DNA of 64,000 nucleotides, taken from contig JNVV01000012.1 of the NCBI GenBank assembly GCA_000733355.1, forward strand, positions 585,655 through 649,654. Reading direction: 5' to 3'. The DNA comes from Falciphora oryzae. Its lineage: Eukaryota > Ascomycota > Sordariomycetes > Magnaporthales > Magnaporthaceae. Of this stretch, positions 42,813 to 53,050 are shown piece after piece. The notes beneath the pieces are model-generated. The model saw nothing but the letters and a program-made list of their open reading frames with translations, did not search any database and was not told the origin of the DNA. The stretch's first letter is position 1, and each line of letters begins with the position of its first letter. A program made the translations under genes and the position numbers.

Positions 42813-44673
42813 ACGTGGTTCACCACCGAGCGGCACACACCACCGAGCGGCACACCCACACCCGACCTCCGGTCAATTAACGCGCATGCCAACCCAACAA
42901 CGCCAGCAATTCATTCAAACTATTCAGAACTGTATACATCGGACATTTCTACTTCTTCCTGACAGGTGCGCGCATTGTGTCCGGTTTTGCCGCAAGTGCC
43001 ACATCGCCGACGAGTTGTCGTCGCCCTCCTTTCCTGGACCCCATGGTCGCGCATTTCTTGCTATAGCTGTCCATCCAACTCCTGCTGGTCCAGAACATCT
43101 CGTACTTCGTCGATGGTAAGTGACCCTCCAAGTCGGACACGTGTTTTTTTGGCCCTCCGGCGTTTGTTTAGTGCTTCGTTCGCCCTTCGTAGTTTGGAGC
43201 ACTCTTCCTCCAAAAGGTTAACCCGATGCATGATTGCTTTCGCCCCTTTCGCAAATTGGTCCACAGCCGCTAGCATGGATGTCGGAAAGCTGCTTTGGTA
43301 ATTGGAGATCCGAGTTTTAATGTGTTCGGATTGCGAAGTTGCTTCCCTAGCTGTCCGGGGCGTTTTGGAAGTCCAAGGTTCGGGGTCGTTTAAGGGCGTC
43401 CTCGGGGGAGTTGGAGTCCGTAGCCTCACATCCAGCTTTTCCAAAACCGAATCCGGATTGAAAGGAGCAAGGCCAGCCCCTCGGAAGCCTCCTCGGATGT
43501 TTCCTTCGGTTATAAAGTTAAAGAATGCCGCTTTAAACGCCGAAAGGAACTCGATTTTGGTTACGTGGCTAACGTGTAACTTCATCAAGCCCTCGATTTG
43601 TTGACCGTACGCCTTTTTCAGCGGGCTGAAGCACCTAACGTCAAACGGCTAAAGGAAGTGAGACGAATGCGGAGGCATGCAAAGCGTAATGATGTTGTGT
43701 TCCTAGCAGTAGAGTTCGAAATCCGTCGAGTGGTGGCTTTCGTGTCCGTCTAGCACTAACAAACGATGTGTGCTTTTCGTGCGCGATGTAGTGTGTTTGT
43801 CGAAATGCTGGATCCATTCCAGGCCGAGCTCGTTCGTAGTCCATCCGTTGGAACTTGTTGCGATAACCCAATTGCGTAGGAGGTCGGTTTCCGAGTACCA
43901 ATTGGCTAGGTGGTACTGCCCTTTGACGATAATGAAAGGAGGGACCGCCTAACCGCAACAATTGACCCCTTGGATGATTGTGGCCCATTCCCGGTTGCTA
44001 GGCTGAACCAGCTTTGCTTTGCCTCGCCTTTTAAATGTTGTAATGACCATAACGGCCGCGATCATGCCTATAAGGAAGCCGGTTTCGTCGAAGTTGTAGA
44101 TGTCGTCATCCTGGATGCCATATTTGGCCACAATGTTCCGTACAAGGTCGAACCACGCAGAAACGAGCTTGGGATCTTCGCATTTGGCCCTTTGGTAATC
44201 GTATTTTCGAATCCAGCGCGTGCCGAGCTCCGGGCGGCGTTTGACGAACCTCGCGACCTAGTTGGTCCCGACGGTGGCCGCGTCGCGTTCGGCGAGAAGT
44301 CTATTGGCCATATTTTTAATACCAGAAGGCCGAGGAGGGAATGCGCGAGAATCCAGCTCGAGTATGTATTTGACAAGCGCCTCCTCTTCGGATTCCGTCA
44401 ATTTCCGGGAGTTGGGCTTGCTATCGCGTCGAGCAGGTCGGCCGCGCTTCCGGTACGCGAGACTGCCAAACGCGACGTCGTAAAGCTTTGCGGCACTCCG
44501 GATGCTTAGATTTGGGTCTTTTTGCAAAGCTTAAAGAGCAAGGATTATCCGGCTTTCTTTGTTTTGTTCTGCCATGTTTGTGTGTGGAGGAATTGATCGC
44601 GAAAGGTTGTGTGTCGCGTTGACGCGTTTGGTGTGCCGCTCGGTGGTGTGTGCCGCTCGGTGGTGAACCACGT
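42813..44673 (-). mobile_element. Pogo-like DNA transposon P1
   Basis: 1861 bp in the RT of gypsy C with TA duplications (42811-42812, 44674-44675); the empty site reads GCATATGC in gypsy D. Ends ACGTGGTTCACCACCGAGCG with two copies of CACCGAGCGGCACA per side. It carries the least damaged transposase of the four copies, on the minus strand. Confidence 0.96.
42920..44575 (-). pseudogene. P1 pogo/Fot-like transposase, nearly intact
   Basis: 552 codons from MAEQNKE with no frameshift and about five in-frame stops (44255, 43949, near 43707, near 43650, 43058). Order: psq HTH (LSIRSAAKLYDV), CENP-B-type HTH (SGIKNMANRLLAERD, NW-x-ARFVKRRPELG), DDE_1 with NFDETG at residue 163, VLDGHESHHS and PFDVRCFSPLKKAYG, then LAPFNPDSVLEKLDV, a coiled coil (LLEEECSKLRRANEALNKRR) and a CCHC knuckle CGTCGKTGHNARTC. 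HTH domains bind the TIRs; the DDE catalyses excision and TA insertion. 175 codons at 43061-43588 are open. Confidence 0.92.
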
Positions 44674-44675
44674 TA

Positions 44676-45540
44676 TGCATAAGGTGCTGCAAAAGCTGCA
44701 GGACGCTAAGCTCCTAGTTAACCCAAAAAAATGTGTGTGGCATACGCAAGAGGTCGTTTTTCTGGGTTTTATTATTACACCTGGAAAAGTTCGCATAAAC
44801 CCCAAAAAGGTGCACGAGGTTAAAAAGTGGCTTGTACCTACGAACGTTAGGGAGGTCCGAGGTTTCCTAGGGTTTATAAACTTTTACCGACGGTTTATCC
44901 GCGACTTTAGCAAAAAGGTTGTACTATTTACGAATTTTACTAAAAATAACACCCAATTTTATTAGGGGAAACAAAAACAAAAAGCTTTCGAGCTATTGCG
45001 GACAGCCGTTTCGCAAAAACCAGTTTTAGCTATGCCAAACCCAAACAAACCCTTCGAAGTAGAAACCGATGCGTTAGATTTCGCAATCGGGGGACAATTC
45101 GGATAAAAAACGAGCAAAAAAAGCTGCACTTTTGCGCTTTTTTTTTACAAAAACTTAATAAACCTGAGTTGAACTACCAAATCTATAATAAGGAGCTCCT
45201 CGCTATTATTAGGGCGTTAAAAGAATGGAGATTTTACTTATGTGGAATAAAGCATTAAGTTGTGGTGCATACGGACCACAAAAACCTATTACATTTTACT
45301 ACCAGCAAAAATTTAAACAAACGGCAAATTTGGTAAAATAAGTTCCTTTAGGATTATAATATCCAGATCAAATACCGTAAAGGATCGGAAAACGGACGGG
45401 CGGACGCCTTTAGTTGCCGATCAAACCACGAGGTTGATATTCCAAAAGAAACTCGTATAATATTCGCCTAGGGCCCAAACGGATCTCTGGTCCCGGCGTA
45501 GCGGGTATTAGCAAAAACAGCTAGGCAAAAAGAATGGACT
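44676..45540 (+). pseudogene. Gypsy C RT thumb and RNase H
   Basis: Resumes HKVLQKLQDAKLLVNPKKCV, then [22 protein letters not shown], and RNase H with [35 protein letters not shown] and ADAFSCRSNH. Stops are TAG/TAA at former Gln and Trp codons. Confidence 0.87.
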
Positions 45541-46440
45541 CCTAAAAGGATTTAGCAAATCCACGGGCAATTGGCCCATAGCCACCAAAGAGTAACCAAA
45601 ATATAAAAAAGGCTACGATAACACCACGGGTTTGTCGGAACTCAAGCCGAAATACAGGAAGCAATTAAAGATTGTAAAAGCTGCGCAAAAAACAAAGCCA
45701 GCCGACACAAGCCTTATGGGTTATTGCAACCTTTGCTAGCGCCTAGCAAAGCATGGCAATATGTTACAGCAAATTTCGTCGTTAAGCTATTAAGGTTAAA
45801 AAAGCCTTTAACGAACGTTTGTTATAATAGCATCCTAGTAATGGTGGATAGGTTTACTAAATACGCTTTGTTTTTACCCTATAAAAAGGTAAGCAACGTT
45901 ACAAAATTGGCGTACGTTTTTATCCGGCATGTGATCGCAAAGCACGGAGTGCTAAAGCATATCGTTACGGATAGGGATAAGCTGTTTATAAGCAAGTTTT
46001 GGCGCGCGCTCGTATCCAAATTGGGAGCCGAGCACGCCTTGTTAATAACGTACTACCCGGAAACAAACGGACAGACCGAACGAACGAACCAAACTATGGA
46101 ATAATACCTTCGCCATTACGTTAACTATAAACAAACGGATTAGGTACAATTGCTTCCTATGGCGCAGTTTGCGTACAATAGCTTAGAATACGAAAGTACG
46201 GGAACCATACCGTTTTTTGCAAACTACGGGTATACACCTACGGTGTACGGAAAACCTAGGGCAGGACTATATACCCTAATAGCGGAAATCCAAATAACGG
46301 AGCTTACTAAATTGCACAAAAATCTCCAAGCAAAGCTCGAAAAGCTACGATAACGAATGGCCATATAAGCTAACAAAAAAAGGATCGAGGGACCGACTTT
46401 TAAGGAAAGGGATAGCGTTTATCTTTTACGCCGCAACATT
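45541..46440 (+). pseudogene. Gypsy C integrase
   Basis: HHCC module (HGQLAHSHQRV, HHGFVG, CKSC), core TANFVVK, HIVTDRDKLFISKFWRAL, PETNGQTERTNQTME with the catalytic Glu at about 46075, then [20 protein letters not shown]. 126 codons at 45724-46104 and 67 at 46150-46353 are open. Confidence 0.9.
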
Positions 46441-46800
46441 AAAACGAAACGACCAAATGATAAGCTGGATTATAAGAAGCTTGGGCCGTTTAAGGTGAAA
46501 AAGGTGGTATCAAACGTTAATTACGAACTATAACTCCCCCTAACTATGGAAATCCACCCAGTTTTTTACGTCTCTTTGCTAGAACCAGCACCGTTTGGAA
46601 CGGAAAGCAGCGAGTTAGTGGAAGTCGAGCCAAAGCAAGAGTACGAAGTCGAAAAATTTTTGGACGAACGCACGAGGCGACGCTTTAAGGAGTATTTGAT
46701 TAAGTGGAAAGGGTACGGCTACGAGGAAAACACGTGGGAAAAAGCGACAAACCTTGGGAATTGTTAGGAAGCGTTAGCGGAATACTAGCGGAAGCGCTTG
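46441..46800 (+). pseudogene. Gypsy C integrase tail with chromodomain
   Basis: MEIHPVFYVSLLEPAPFG linker and chromodomain EYEVEKFLDERTRRRFKEYL, then IKWKGYGYEENTWEKATNL with both aromatic cage Trp positions kept. A 73-codon open stretch 46546-46767. Such chromodomains read histone methylation and target integration. Confidence 0.9.
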
Positions 46801-46867
46801 TTAGAAGGTTAGCAAAAAATATACCAAGGAACTAACTACCAAAGTTCGACAATTGGTTCCCTGGTAA

Positions 46868-46939
46868 CGGCCTTGCCGGGATTCGAACCCGAAACCTCGG
46901 CAAAAGAAGCTAAGGCTACACCCAGTGTGCTATAGGACC
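46868..46939 (-). tRNA. tRNA-like sequence inside gypsy C
   Basis: 72 nt on the minus strand, same position as in gypsy D. B box GGTTCGAATCC intact, T-arm and long anticodon stem kept. Differences from D are the strand-specific transitions of each element; the apparent ancestral form has a fully paired 7-bp acceptor (GGTCCTG with CAGGGCC) and discriminator G. Lies 11 nt beyond the antisense ORF stop at 46951. Most likely a captured tRNA-derived element, not a decoder tRNA. Confidence 0.6.
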
Positions 46940-46950
46940 TAAGGAAGTTG

Positions 46951-47535
46951 TTAAGAACTTTACGATTTACCCGATTGAAGAAAAACACCCAGGTCGAGGG
47001 CAGGATTGACTTCGGAACCCGGCCAGTTTAGAAAGGAAAGCGATAGCGGAGGAAAGGAAGGGGCAAATAGGGCAGAAGGCGTAGTAAGGGCTTGCGTGGC
47101 AGCTTTTTCGGCTTCTTCCCGCTTAATCCGCTCTAGCTTTTCCAAACTGTCGATACCCCGACGTATCGCACGCATCTTTTTTTCCAATTACACTTTTTTT
47201 TGTTTTCGCAAACGTTTTATTTTTGCGTTAATGAGGCGACGCTCCTTTTTAGCAGCTTCCAATTTAGTTTTACGTTGTGTGAACTGATGCTGAAGCTCCT
47301 GAAGTTGTGCAAGCGAAGGGCCCAGTACGTCGCAGCGGGAACGGCCTTGACGGATACACTCTACGCATCGGGAAGAGTTTTGAGGAGAAACCTCGCAATA
47401 GGAACGACCTAGGGCCTTGTAAGAAGAACAGGAAGGCATTTCAATTGAAGAAGAAATGAGGGCGGCAAGGAGGTTGTCGCGACGAATAGTCGAACTCGCA
47501 ATAGGAGTTTTTCGTTTTTGCACCCGATCCGACAT
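46951..47535 (-). pseudogene. Gypsy C antisense Cys-rich (Zn2Cys6-like) ORF
   Basis: 195 codons antisense to pol with only two stops (47188-47190, where Gln is likely, and 46960-46962, Trp in gypsy D). Starts MSDRVQKRKTPIASS at 47535, 114 bp from the 3' LTR; MPSCSSYKALG is an internal ATG at 47439. Five of six cluster Cys remain (second is Tyr): SC-x2-Y, SYC, RCVECIRQGRSRCDV. Then a coiled coil (LAQLQELQHQFTQRKTKLEA, RRLINAKIKRLRKQ) and a tail with RAIRRGIDSLEKLERIKREE and NPALDLGVFLQSGKS. A DNA-binding or Gag-interacting regulator is conceivable; not shown. Confidence 0.8.
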
Positions 47536-47648
47536 TTTGTTAGAAGCAAGGGGATGGGAGATGGCAAGGAAGGAAAGTACTTACCATTGATAAAAGGAAG
47601 GGATAGCAGATATGGTCAAAGGGATTTGGCCTAGAAGAGGGGACCTAA

Positions 47649-48179
47649 TGTTACGACCATACAGGTGGCGGGGACAGGAGGCCTGGGTCAAGCCCCGGGA
47701 AGGAAGCACCCTTAACCCCGCATTTGGAAAAGGAAGGGTTATGTGGAAGGATACGTGACCTTAAGGTGATATGTCTGATATGCGACATAGCAGACATAGC
47801 ACAGGTCCTTAAGGTGATATGTCTGATATGCGACATAGCAGACATAGCACAGGTCCTCAAGGTGATATGTCTGATATGCGACATAGCAGACATAGCACAG
47901 GTCCTTAAGGTGATATGTCTGATATGCGATATAGCAGACATAGCACAGATTGGGAAGGACCAGGTCGTGTATATAAGGGAAAGGTTCTTCCACGGTTAGA
48001 TAGCTTTGACTGAGGCATCGGCATCAGTTAACCTAAGTTAGCTCCAAGGTACCCCCTTGGGCAAGCAATCTAAGCTTCTGTCACCAGTTTCCCGGTTCCC
48101 CTGAAGCAACCCCTGTTAAGTGTACTGTTTAGCACCCTCCCTAGGTGTCCTACCCTAGGAGCAGAGCCTGATTGTAACA
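47649..48179 (+). repeat. Gypsy C 3' LTR with four 48-bp repeats
   Basis: 531 bp, exactly 96 bp longer than the 5' LTR because the 48-bp unit (GATATGTCTGATATGCGACA and following) is present four times (about 47764-47955) and not two. Preceded by the purine tract AGAAGAGGGGACC. Confidence 0.94.
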
Positions 48180-48249
48180 CTATACCGGTTCCCGGACCTT
48201 CTGTGGGGCCGATTAGGTGAGTCTACAGGTTCTTCCATGTGATATTGCC

Positions 48250-49267
48250 TTTAAACGGGTGTTATCCCAACGGGACCCCGAAACTAATAAACTGCACCCC
48301 GTTGCCTTTTATTCACGCAAAATATCGCCCGCCGAAATTAATTATAAAATTCACGATAAGGAACTTTTAGCGGTCGTCGACTATTTCGTTAGGTGGAAGT
48401 ATTACTTTAAAAGGGCAAAATACCAGATAAAGGTTTATACGGATTACCGGAATTTCGAATATTTCCTAACGGCCAAAATCCTTAATCGAAAGCAAGTTAA
48501 ATAGGTATAATAACTGGCTGGTTATTGGTTTATAATCAACTACCGGCTAGGAAAGCAAAATAAAAAAGCCGATATGCTATTAAAATTACCCCAGCACAAG
48601 CTTAAAAAAAAGAGGAATAAAAATTAGCCGATTACGACGATCCTGCAAAAAAAACACTTCCCAGCAAAAATTTCGGCTTTGGAAGGATAAAAAAATAACC
48701 TTATAAAAAAAGCTTTAGTACAAAAAGCAACTTTTTTCCTTTTGTTTTTAAGCCGGCTTTGCAATATTCCGGTTTTAAAATGGGCTACGGAATTTACTAA
48801 CAAAATTAAACAAACTAGTATATCGGATTCCGAATACTAAAGCCGCTTTTAAAAGCCCGAAAAGAGTAAAAAAGTTAAAGATAGCTTTTTTTATTATAAG
48901 AAAAGATTGTAGGTGCTAACGGAAACCCTATAAAAGGAAATCCTCGAATTTGAACATAATACAAAAATCGCTGGATATATAGGTATGGATAAAACCCTCG
49001 AGTTAATTACTTGGCACTTTTAATAGCCTAATATCGAAGTAAAAGTCCGGGAATACGTAAAGGGATACCTGGAGTAGTAACGTAATAAGGCCTTAAAGCA
49101 TGCCCCTTTTGGGCCTCTACAACCTATAGAGCTGCATTACCAGCTCTAGAAAACGGTGGCTATGGACTTTATTACGGACTTCCCTTTAAGCGATAAATGC
49201 GATTTAATTTAGGTAATAGTAAACCCCTTTACTAAAATGGCGCATTTCGTCCCTTTTAAAATCGAAG
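48250..49267 (+). pseudogene. Gypsy A RNase H and integrase
   Basis: Reads [52 protein letters not shown] (RNase H), then integrase zinc module remains (HNTKIAGYIGMDKTLELITWHF) and core VAMDFITDFPLSDKCD. 95 codons at 48217-48504 open. Interrupted by copia G after PFTKMAHFVPFKIE. Confidence 0.85.
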
Positions 49268-49567
49268 TGTTGGATTGCACTAGCCTGTGCAGGCAATCGG
49301 CAGAGCTCAGAGAGGGCCGGATCCTCCTGTCCCGTAATCTCTAATCACGGGATCCGAGGACCCGCAAGCCCGCGGAGGTTGGGAGCAGGGGAGGGCCCCT
49401 TTAGTGATCTAAATCGTGTATATATAGCCTCCCTTCTGCTCCCTCTCTGGCAGATAGATTCCTTTCCTCTTCGTGCACAAAAATAAATTGATCCTCTAAT
49501 ATAAAGGATCATTGTTCACCTTCTTTAGAAATCTCCAAGCCCAACAGGAGTACCACTCCTACCAACA
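49268..49567 (+). repeat. Copia G 5' LTR
   Basis: 300 bp. TATATATAG at about 49418-49426 as core promoter. The paired GATCC/GGATC inverted repeats around CCCGTAATCTCTAATCACGGG (split here for length: CCCGTAATC and CACGGG) form a potential hairpin. Confidence 0.95.
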
Positions 49568-49596
49568 CTAATCAGTGTTGCCCTAAGGCAACACAA
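49563..49596 (+). promoter_or_regulatory. Copia G primer-site stem-loops
   Basis: AACACTAATCAGTGTT and GTTGCCCTAAGGCAAC, two hairpins back to back from the LTR end. Same arrangement as in copia F. They replace a recognisable tRNA primer-binding site. Confidence 0.5.
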
Positions 49597-49621
49597 AAAA
49601 GCAAGGTAAAGGGTCCCTTTG

Positions 49622-49856
49622 GAAACCCCGACCTATCCTGCAGGCCAAAGCGGTTTCCGACTGGATCTAAAGCAGGAAACCCCCAATCTCCCGCTCGGTA
49701 GCGCATTCGAGGAAAACCGGCAAGACTCTCCTAAAAACCCCGACCTATCCGGCAGGCTCGAGCGGTTTCCGGCTAAAAGATTTAACGATCTTCGCGAAGG
49801 GCGTTGCGTAATCCCCGGAAACCCCGACCTATCCTGCAGGCTCGAGCGGCTTTTGG
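49622..49856 (+). repeat. Copia G leader: three repeats
   Basis: AAACCCCGACCTATCCTGCA-type units at 49622-49656, 49733-49770 and 49818-49856, each followed by a CGAGCGGTTT-like tail. They correspond to the three copies in copia F, with the CCAGCAGG arm altered by mutation. Confidence 0.7.
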
Positions 49857-49896
49857 ATCAAAAGATCACCCTAGGCAATATCGCTTGCCAACCCCC

Positions 49897-51885
49897 GACA
49901 ACATATCCGGATCAGCCAACCCGAACGACAACGAACGCAAGGAGCAAAAAATCCTAAATTAGGAGCTCCTAAACGCACTCAAAAACTTTGGTCTGCCGAA
50001 AACTGTCCTCGCCGTATGCGATCTACAGTTTTACGACGAGCAGAACTTTACGCTAGGATGCTCACCAAACAACGCATCCAACGAGCGCCGAAACACCTGG
50101 ATCATTAAAACGATAATCGCGAACAAACCATACAAAAGCGAAAACCTACTTGCTACCTACCTCAAAAACTTTAAGGGATGGACCCAGCAACACTTTAAAG
50201 ATATTAATATCCGGATCACACGAGCGTTCAAAGCCTTCTTAACAGAAAAAAGGATCACCCTCCCGGGCTATGCAACGCTCAAAATCACCATCCGTTTCGC
50301 AAAACTTATTACAAAAACAGCGGCACAAAACGCGGCGATCGAAAAAACACAAAACCCCTAGTTTCCCGATTACAAAACGAACGTGAAGACCGAAACCAGT
50401 TAACCGGCCGAGGCCTTTACTTCGGACCAACCCCCTCAGTTACCGCCCCTTTTAAACCCCAAGCGGTCAACAAACGAAATACCGATCTCGCGATCCCACG
50501 AACCAAATCGCGGTAATCCCACGACTGGTGGAACCGGCTTACAACTAGACTTGCCAACCCAACTTTAGGCAACCCCACCACTGCTCCGACAACCAAGGGA
50601 AAAAAGGTTTACAAATCACAACGATCTCGGTAACCCTTTCCAAAGACAGACGAAACCCACGGCCGCGGCGGTCAGCCATAAACGCTACCACCAGGCGTAC
50701 CTGGAAGCCCAGGCGCGGCTAACCGACGGAACAACGCGCTAACGATCACGCCTCGAAACCCCAATGCCAGCCCGGTACGAAATAACACCTCCACTACTAT
50801 TTAACTACCGGAAGCTCCCACCGGTTGAAATCCCTAATGCTATAATCGATACGAGCACAATAAAAGCGTTTAAACAAGCATGGGATAAAAAGCACAACTA
50901 CACAAAAGAACAATACGATATCCTCAACGACAAAGTCCTATTTTTCACGGACATATGCGAGATGCTTGGGATTCCCCTTCCACAGCTCCATGCGCTCTTC
51001 CCATTAACCCTACGGGGCCGTACTGCTCGATACTTTACTTTTAAAATAGGTAAAGGTCATACCTTTAGGGCGATCTACCTAGCCCTCCAAAAGCATTTCG
51101 ACACTAAAATCAACAAACAATAGTACTACACAAACTAAAGCTCGATCACCTTCCAAACTATACGTTTTAAAAGCGGAAACGCAAATAAATCCAACATGGA
51201 AGTACTGCAAATCCTGCTCGACAAACTCCAAGTCTGCCAACGAGCATTAGGACCTGCCTACCAAAAGGATCACCAGCTCGTAACGAGCACCATCCGTGCA
51301 ATCCAGGGAATTCCTAAGCTAAAAATGGCCTTTTCCAAACCCGAAAAAACCTTTAAAGGCTTGGCCTCCCAGCTTAGAAGCACGATGCAAATGGAAAAAA
51401 ACGTCGGTATATCAGGTATCCATTTTATGGAGCGACGATTTGGGAACACTGCTCGCCCCGATCACCGTACAAGCACTCGAAACAACTTCCGATCCGGAAA
51501 ACCCGGGAAGCGAGAGCTAAAGTGCTGGACGTGCGGCAAACTAGGACACCGCTCCAAAAATCACACGCCCGAGGAACAAAGGCAAGCCAAAAAGCTGTGG
51601 AAACGAGGGCGAAAAGCTCGCGGCGAGCCGAGGAAAAGGTACAAACAATTCCTCGCAACCTACGAGCCTGGTAGCAACAACGAGGAAAACCAGGAAGCCG
51701 CGTCTAAAAATACCCCCGATTACACAACGGATGACGAATATGATTTAGCAAGCACCCATTTCATAACACCAGCCACGGCAACATACCTTGCCGACGAAGC
51801 CTTCCTGCACCGCCTCCACGGTACCAAAGCGCCGAGCTCAAACAAAAAGGAACCCACGGTGCCAACAAAGCAGGTACTTGTTTAA
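49897..51885 (+). pseudogene. Copia G gag
   Basis: The initial Met has become Ile (ATA) relative to copia F. Open pieces: 50764-51123 (YEITPPLLFNYRKLPPVEIP, ALFPLTLRGRTARYFTFKIG) and 51196-51885 (LLDKLQVCQRALGPAYQKDH; knuckle CWTCGKLGHRSKNHTPEEQ; acidic tail). The knuckle is C-x2-C-x4-H-x4-H. Ends in TAA at 51883-51885, where copia F has TAG; pol continues with YMLTTTDKW in the same frame. Confidence 0.85.
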
Positions 51886-51888
51886 TAC

Positions 51889-53050
51889 ATGCTTACAACC
51901 ACCGACAAATGGTACGGCATCATCCCCGACACCGGCGCGGCAAAAGTATCAATTGCCGGAACGACCCAATTCCAAACTCTGCAACGCCATTTGCCTAATC
52001 TTTTTTTGGATACTACCAGGAAGAAAAAACGCGTGCGCTTTGGATCCGGAAAAGCCATTTCCAGCATAGGAGAGATTATCTTACCGACCCCGATAGGCAC
52101 TGTTACATTCCATGTAGTGCTTACGCCAACCCCGTTCCTCCTTTGTATCGACGATATGGATACGCTCGGGGTATATTTTAATAACACCCGCAACGAGCTG
52201 GTAACCAGGCAAGGTAAGCGCGTTCCGATTATGAAACGCTACGGCCACCCCTGGTTCTTTTTGGACGAGGTTAGCTACGTTACGATAAGCATTTCGTTTA
52301 TAATAGAACCAAAAAGCGCGGGAGCAACGTATTTCACGGAAGCTAAGCTCAAGCGCGTTTACAAACGCTTTAGGCACCCCTCTATCGAACGACTTTGGAT
52401 TATTCTCCAACGAGCTGGCCACGAGATTGATCGCAACGCTTTGGAAATAATCAAACGCGTATGCCATTTTTGCCAAATTAAAGCACCCGCACAATAACGG
52501 TTCCGGTTTACGCTTAAAAAAAACATCGACTTTAACTATAAAGTTGTCGTTAACGTAATGCATCTGGACGGCAAACCAGTACTTCATGTAATCGATGCGA
52601 GCACAGCATTTAGCGCCGCAACGTTCCTAAAAGACATAAGTGCAAAAAAGATTTGGGAAGCTCTTAAGCGCTGCTGGTTGGATACCTATCTGGGGCCCCC
52701 AGACGTTGTATCTTACGACGCAAGTACCAACTTTGCAGCGAGCGAATTCCAGGCGGAAGCAAAGCTTTTTGGGATCACCTGCAACCAAGTTCCGATTAAA
52801 GCGCATTGGTCGATAGGCAAGGTGGAAAAGTACCACGGACTATTCCGCCGAACCTACGAGATAATCCGGAAGGAATGCCCTAATTTGCACCCCGATTCCG
52901 TGCTCTAAGGAGCTGTTAAAGCTATAAACGATACGGTAGGACCTAACGGCCTCATCCCCACGCTGCTCGTCTTCGGAGCCATGCCACGCATTAATAACAA
53001 CTCCTTTCCAACGAAAAGCCAAATTTAAAAAGCGGCAGCGATTACTAAGG
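51889..53050 (+). pseudogene. Copia G protease and integrase core
   Basis: Protease IIPDTGAAKVSIAGTTQF with an intact DTG. Pre-integrase module KRFRHPSIERLW and CHFCQIKAPAQ. Integrase core: VMHLDGKPVLHVIDAS (first Asp region), SYDASTNFAASEF, KAHWSIGKVEKYHGLFRR. Open stretches 51889-52497 and 52558-52908. The polyprotein is processed in the particle; integrase catalyses insertion with 5-bp staggering. Confidence 0.88.

Larger units (their letters stand above)
38654..48179 (+). mobile_element. Ty3/gypsy retrotransposon C, full length
   Basis: 9526 bp, LTRs of 435 and 531 bp, target duplication CTATA (38649-38653, 48180-48184). Same family and gene order as gypsy D. It hosts pogo P1 in the RT (TA duplication) and a ~620-bp filler in gag. 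Mutations relative to D are mostly C-to-T on the plus strand, leaving Trp and Asp codons largely intact, so this is the best preserved gypsy here: RT still reads YLDDI and the chromodomain ENTW. Confidence 0.95.
38429..48244 (-). mobile_element. Solo A-type LTR, inverted, split by gypsy C
   Basis: LTR sequence 38429-38653 and 48185-48244 joins to a 285-bp A-type LTR in minus orientation. Target duplication TTGCC at 38424-38428 and 48245-48249, inside the pol gene of gypsy A. Gypsy C lies within it with its own CTATA duplication. A member of the A family therefore inserted into another member and recombined to a solo LTR before gypsy C arrived. Confidence 0.9.

Noticed and set aside
47764..47955. 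Regularly spaced repeats looking like a CRISPR array
   Set aside because: Repeats of 48 bp are directly adjacent with no spacers, lie inside an LTR, and the genome is fungal.
47651..47999. Long repetitive ORFs (Tyr/Cys- or Ile-rich) through the gypsy C 3' LTR
   Set aside because: They arise because the 48-bp repeat is a multiple of three and open in several frames; not genes.
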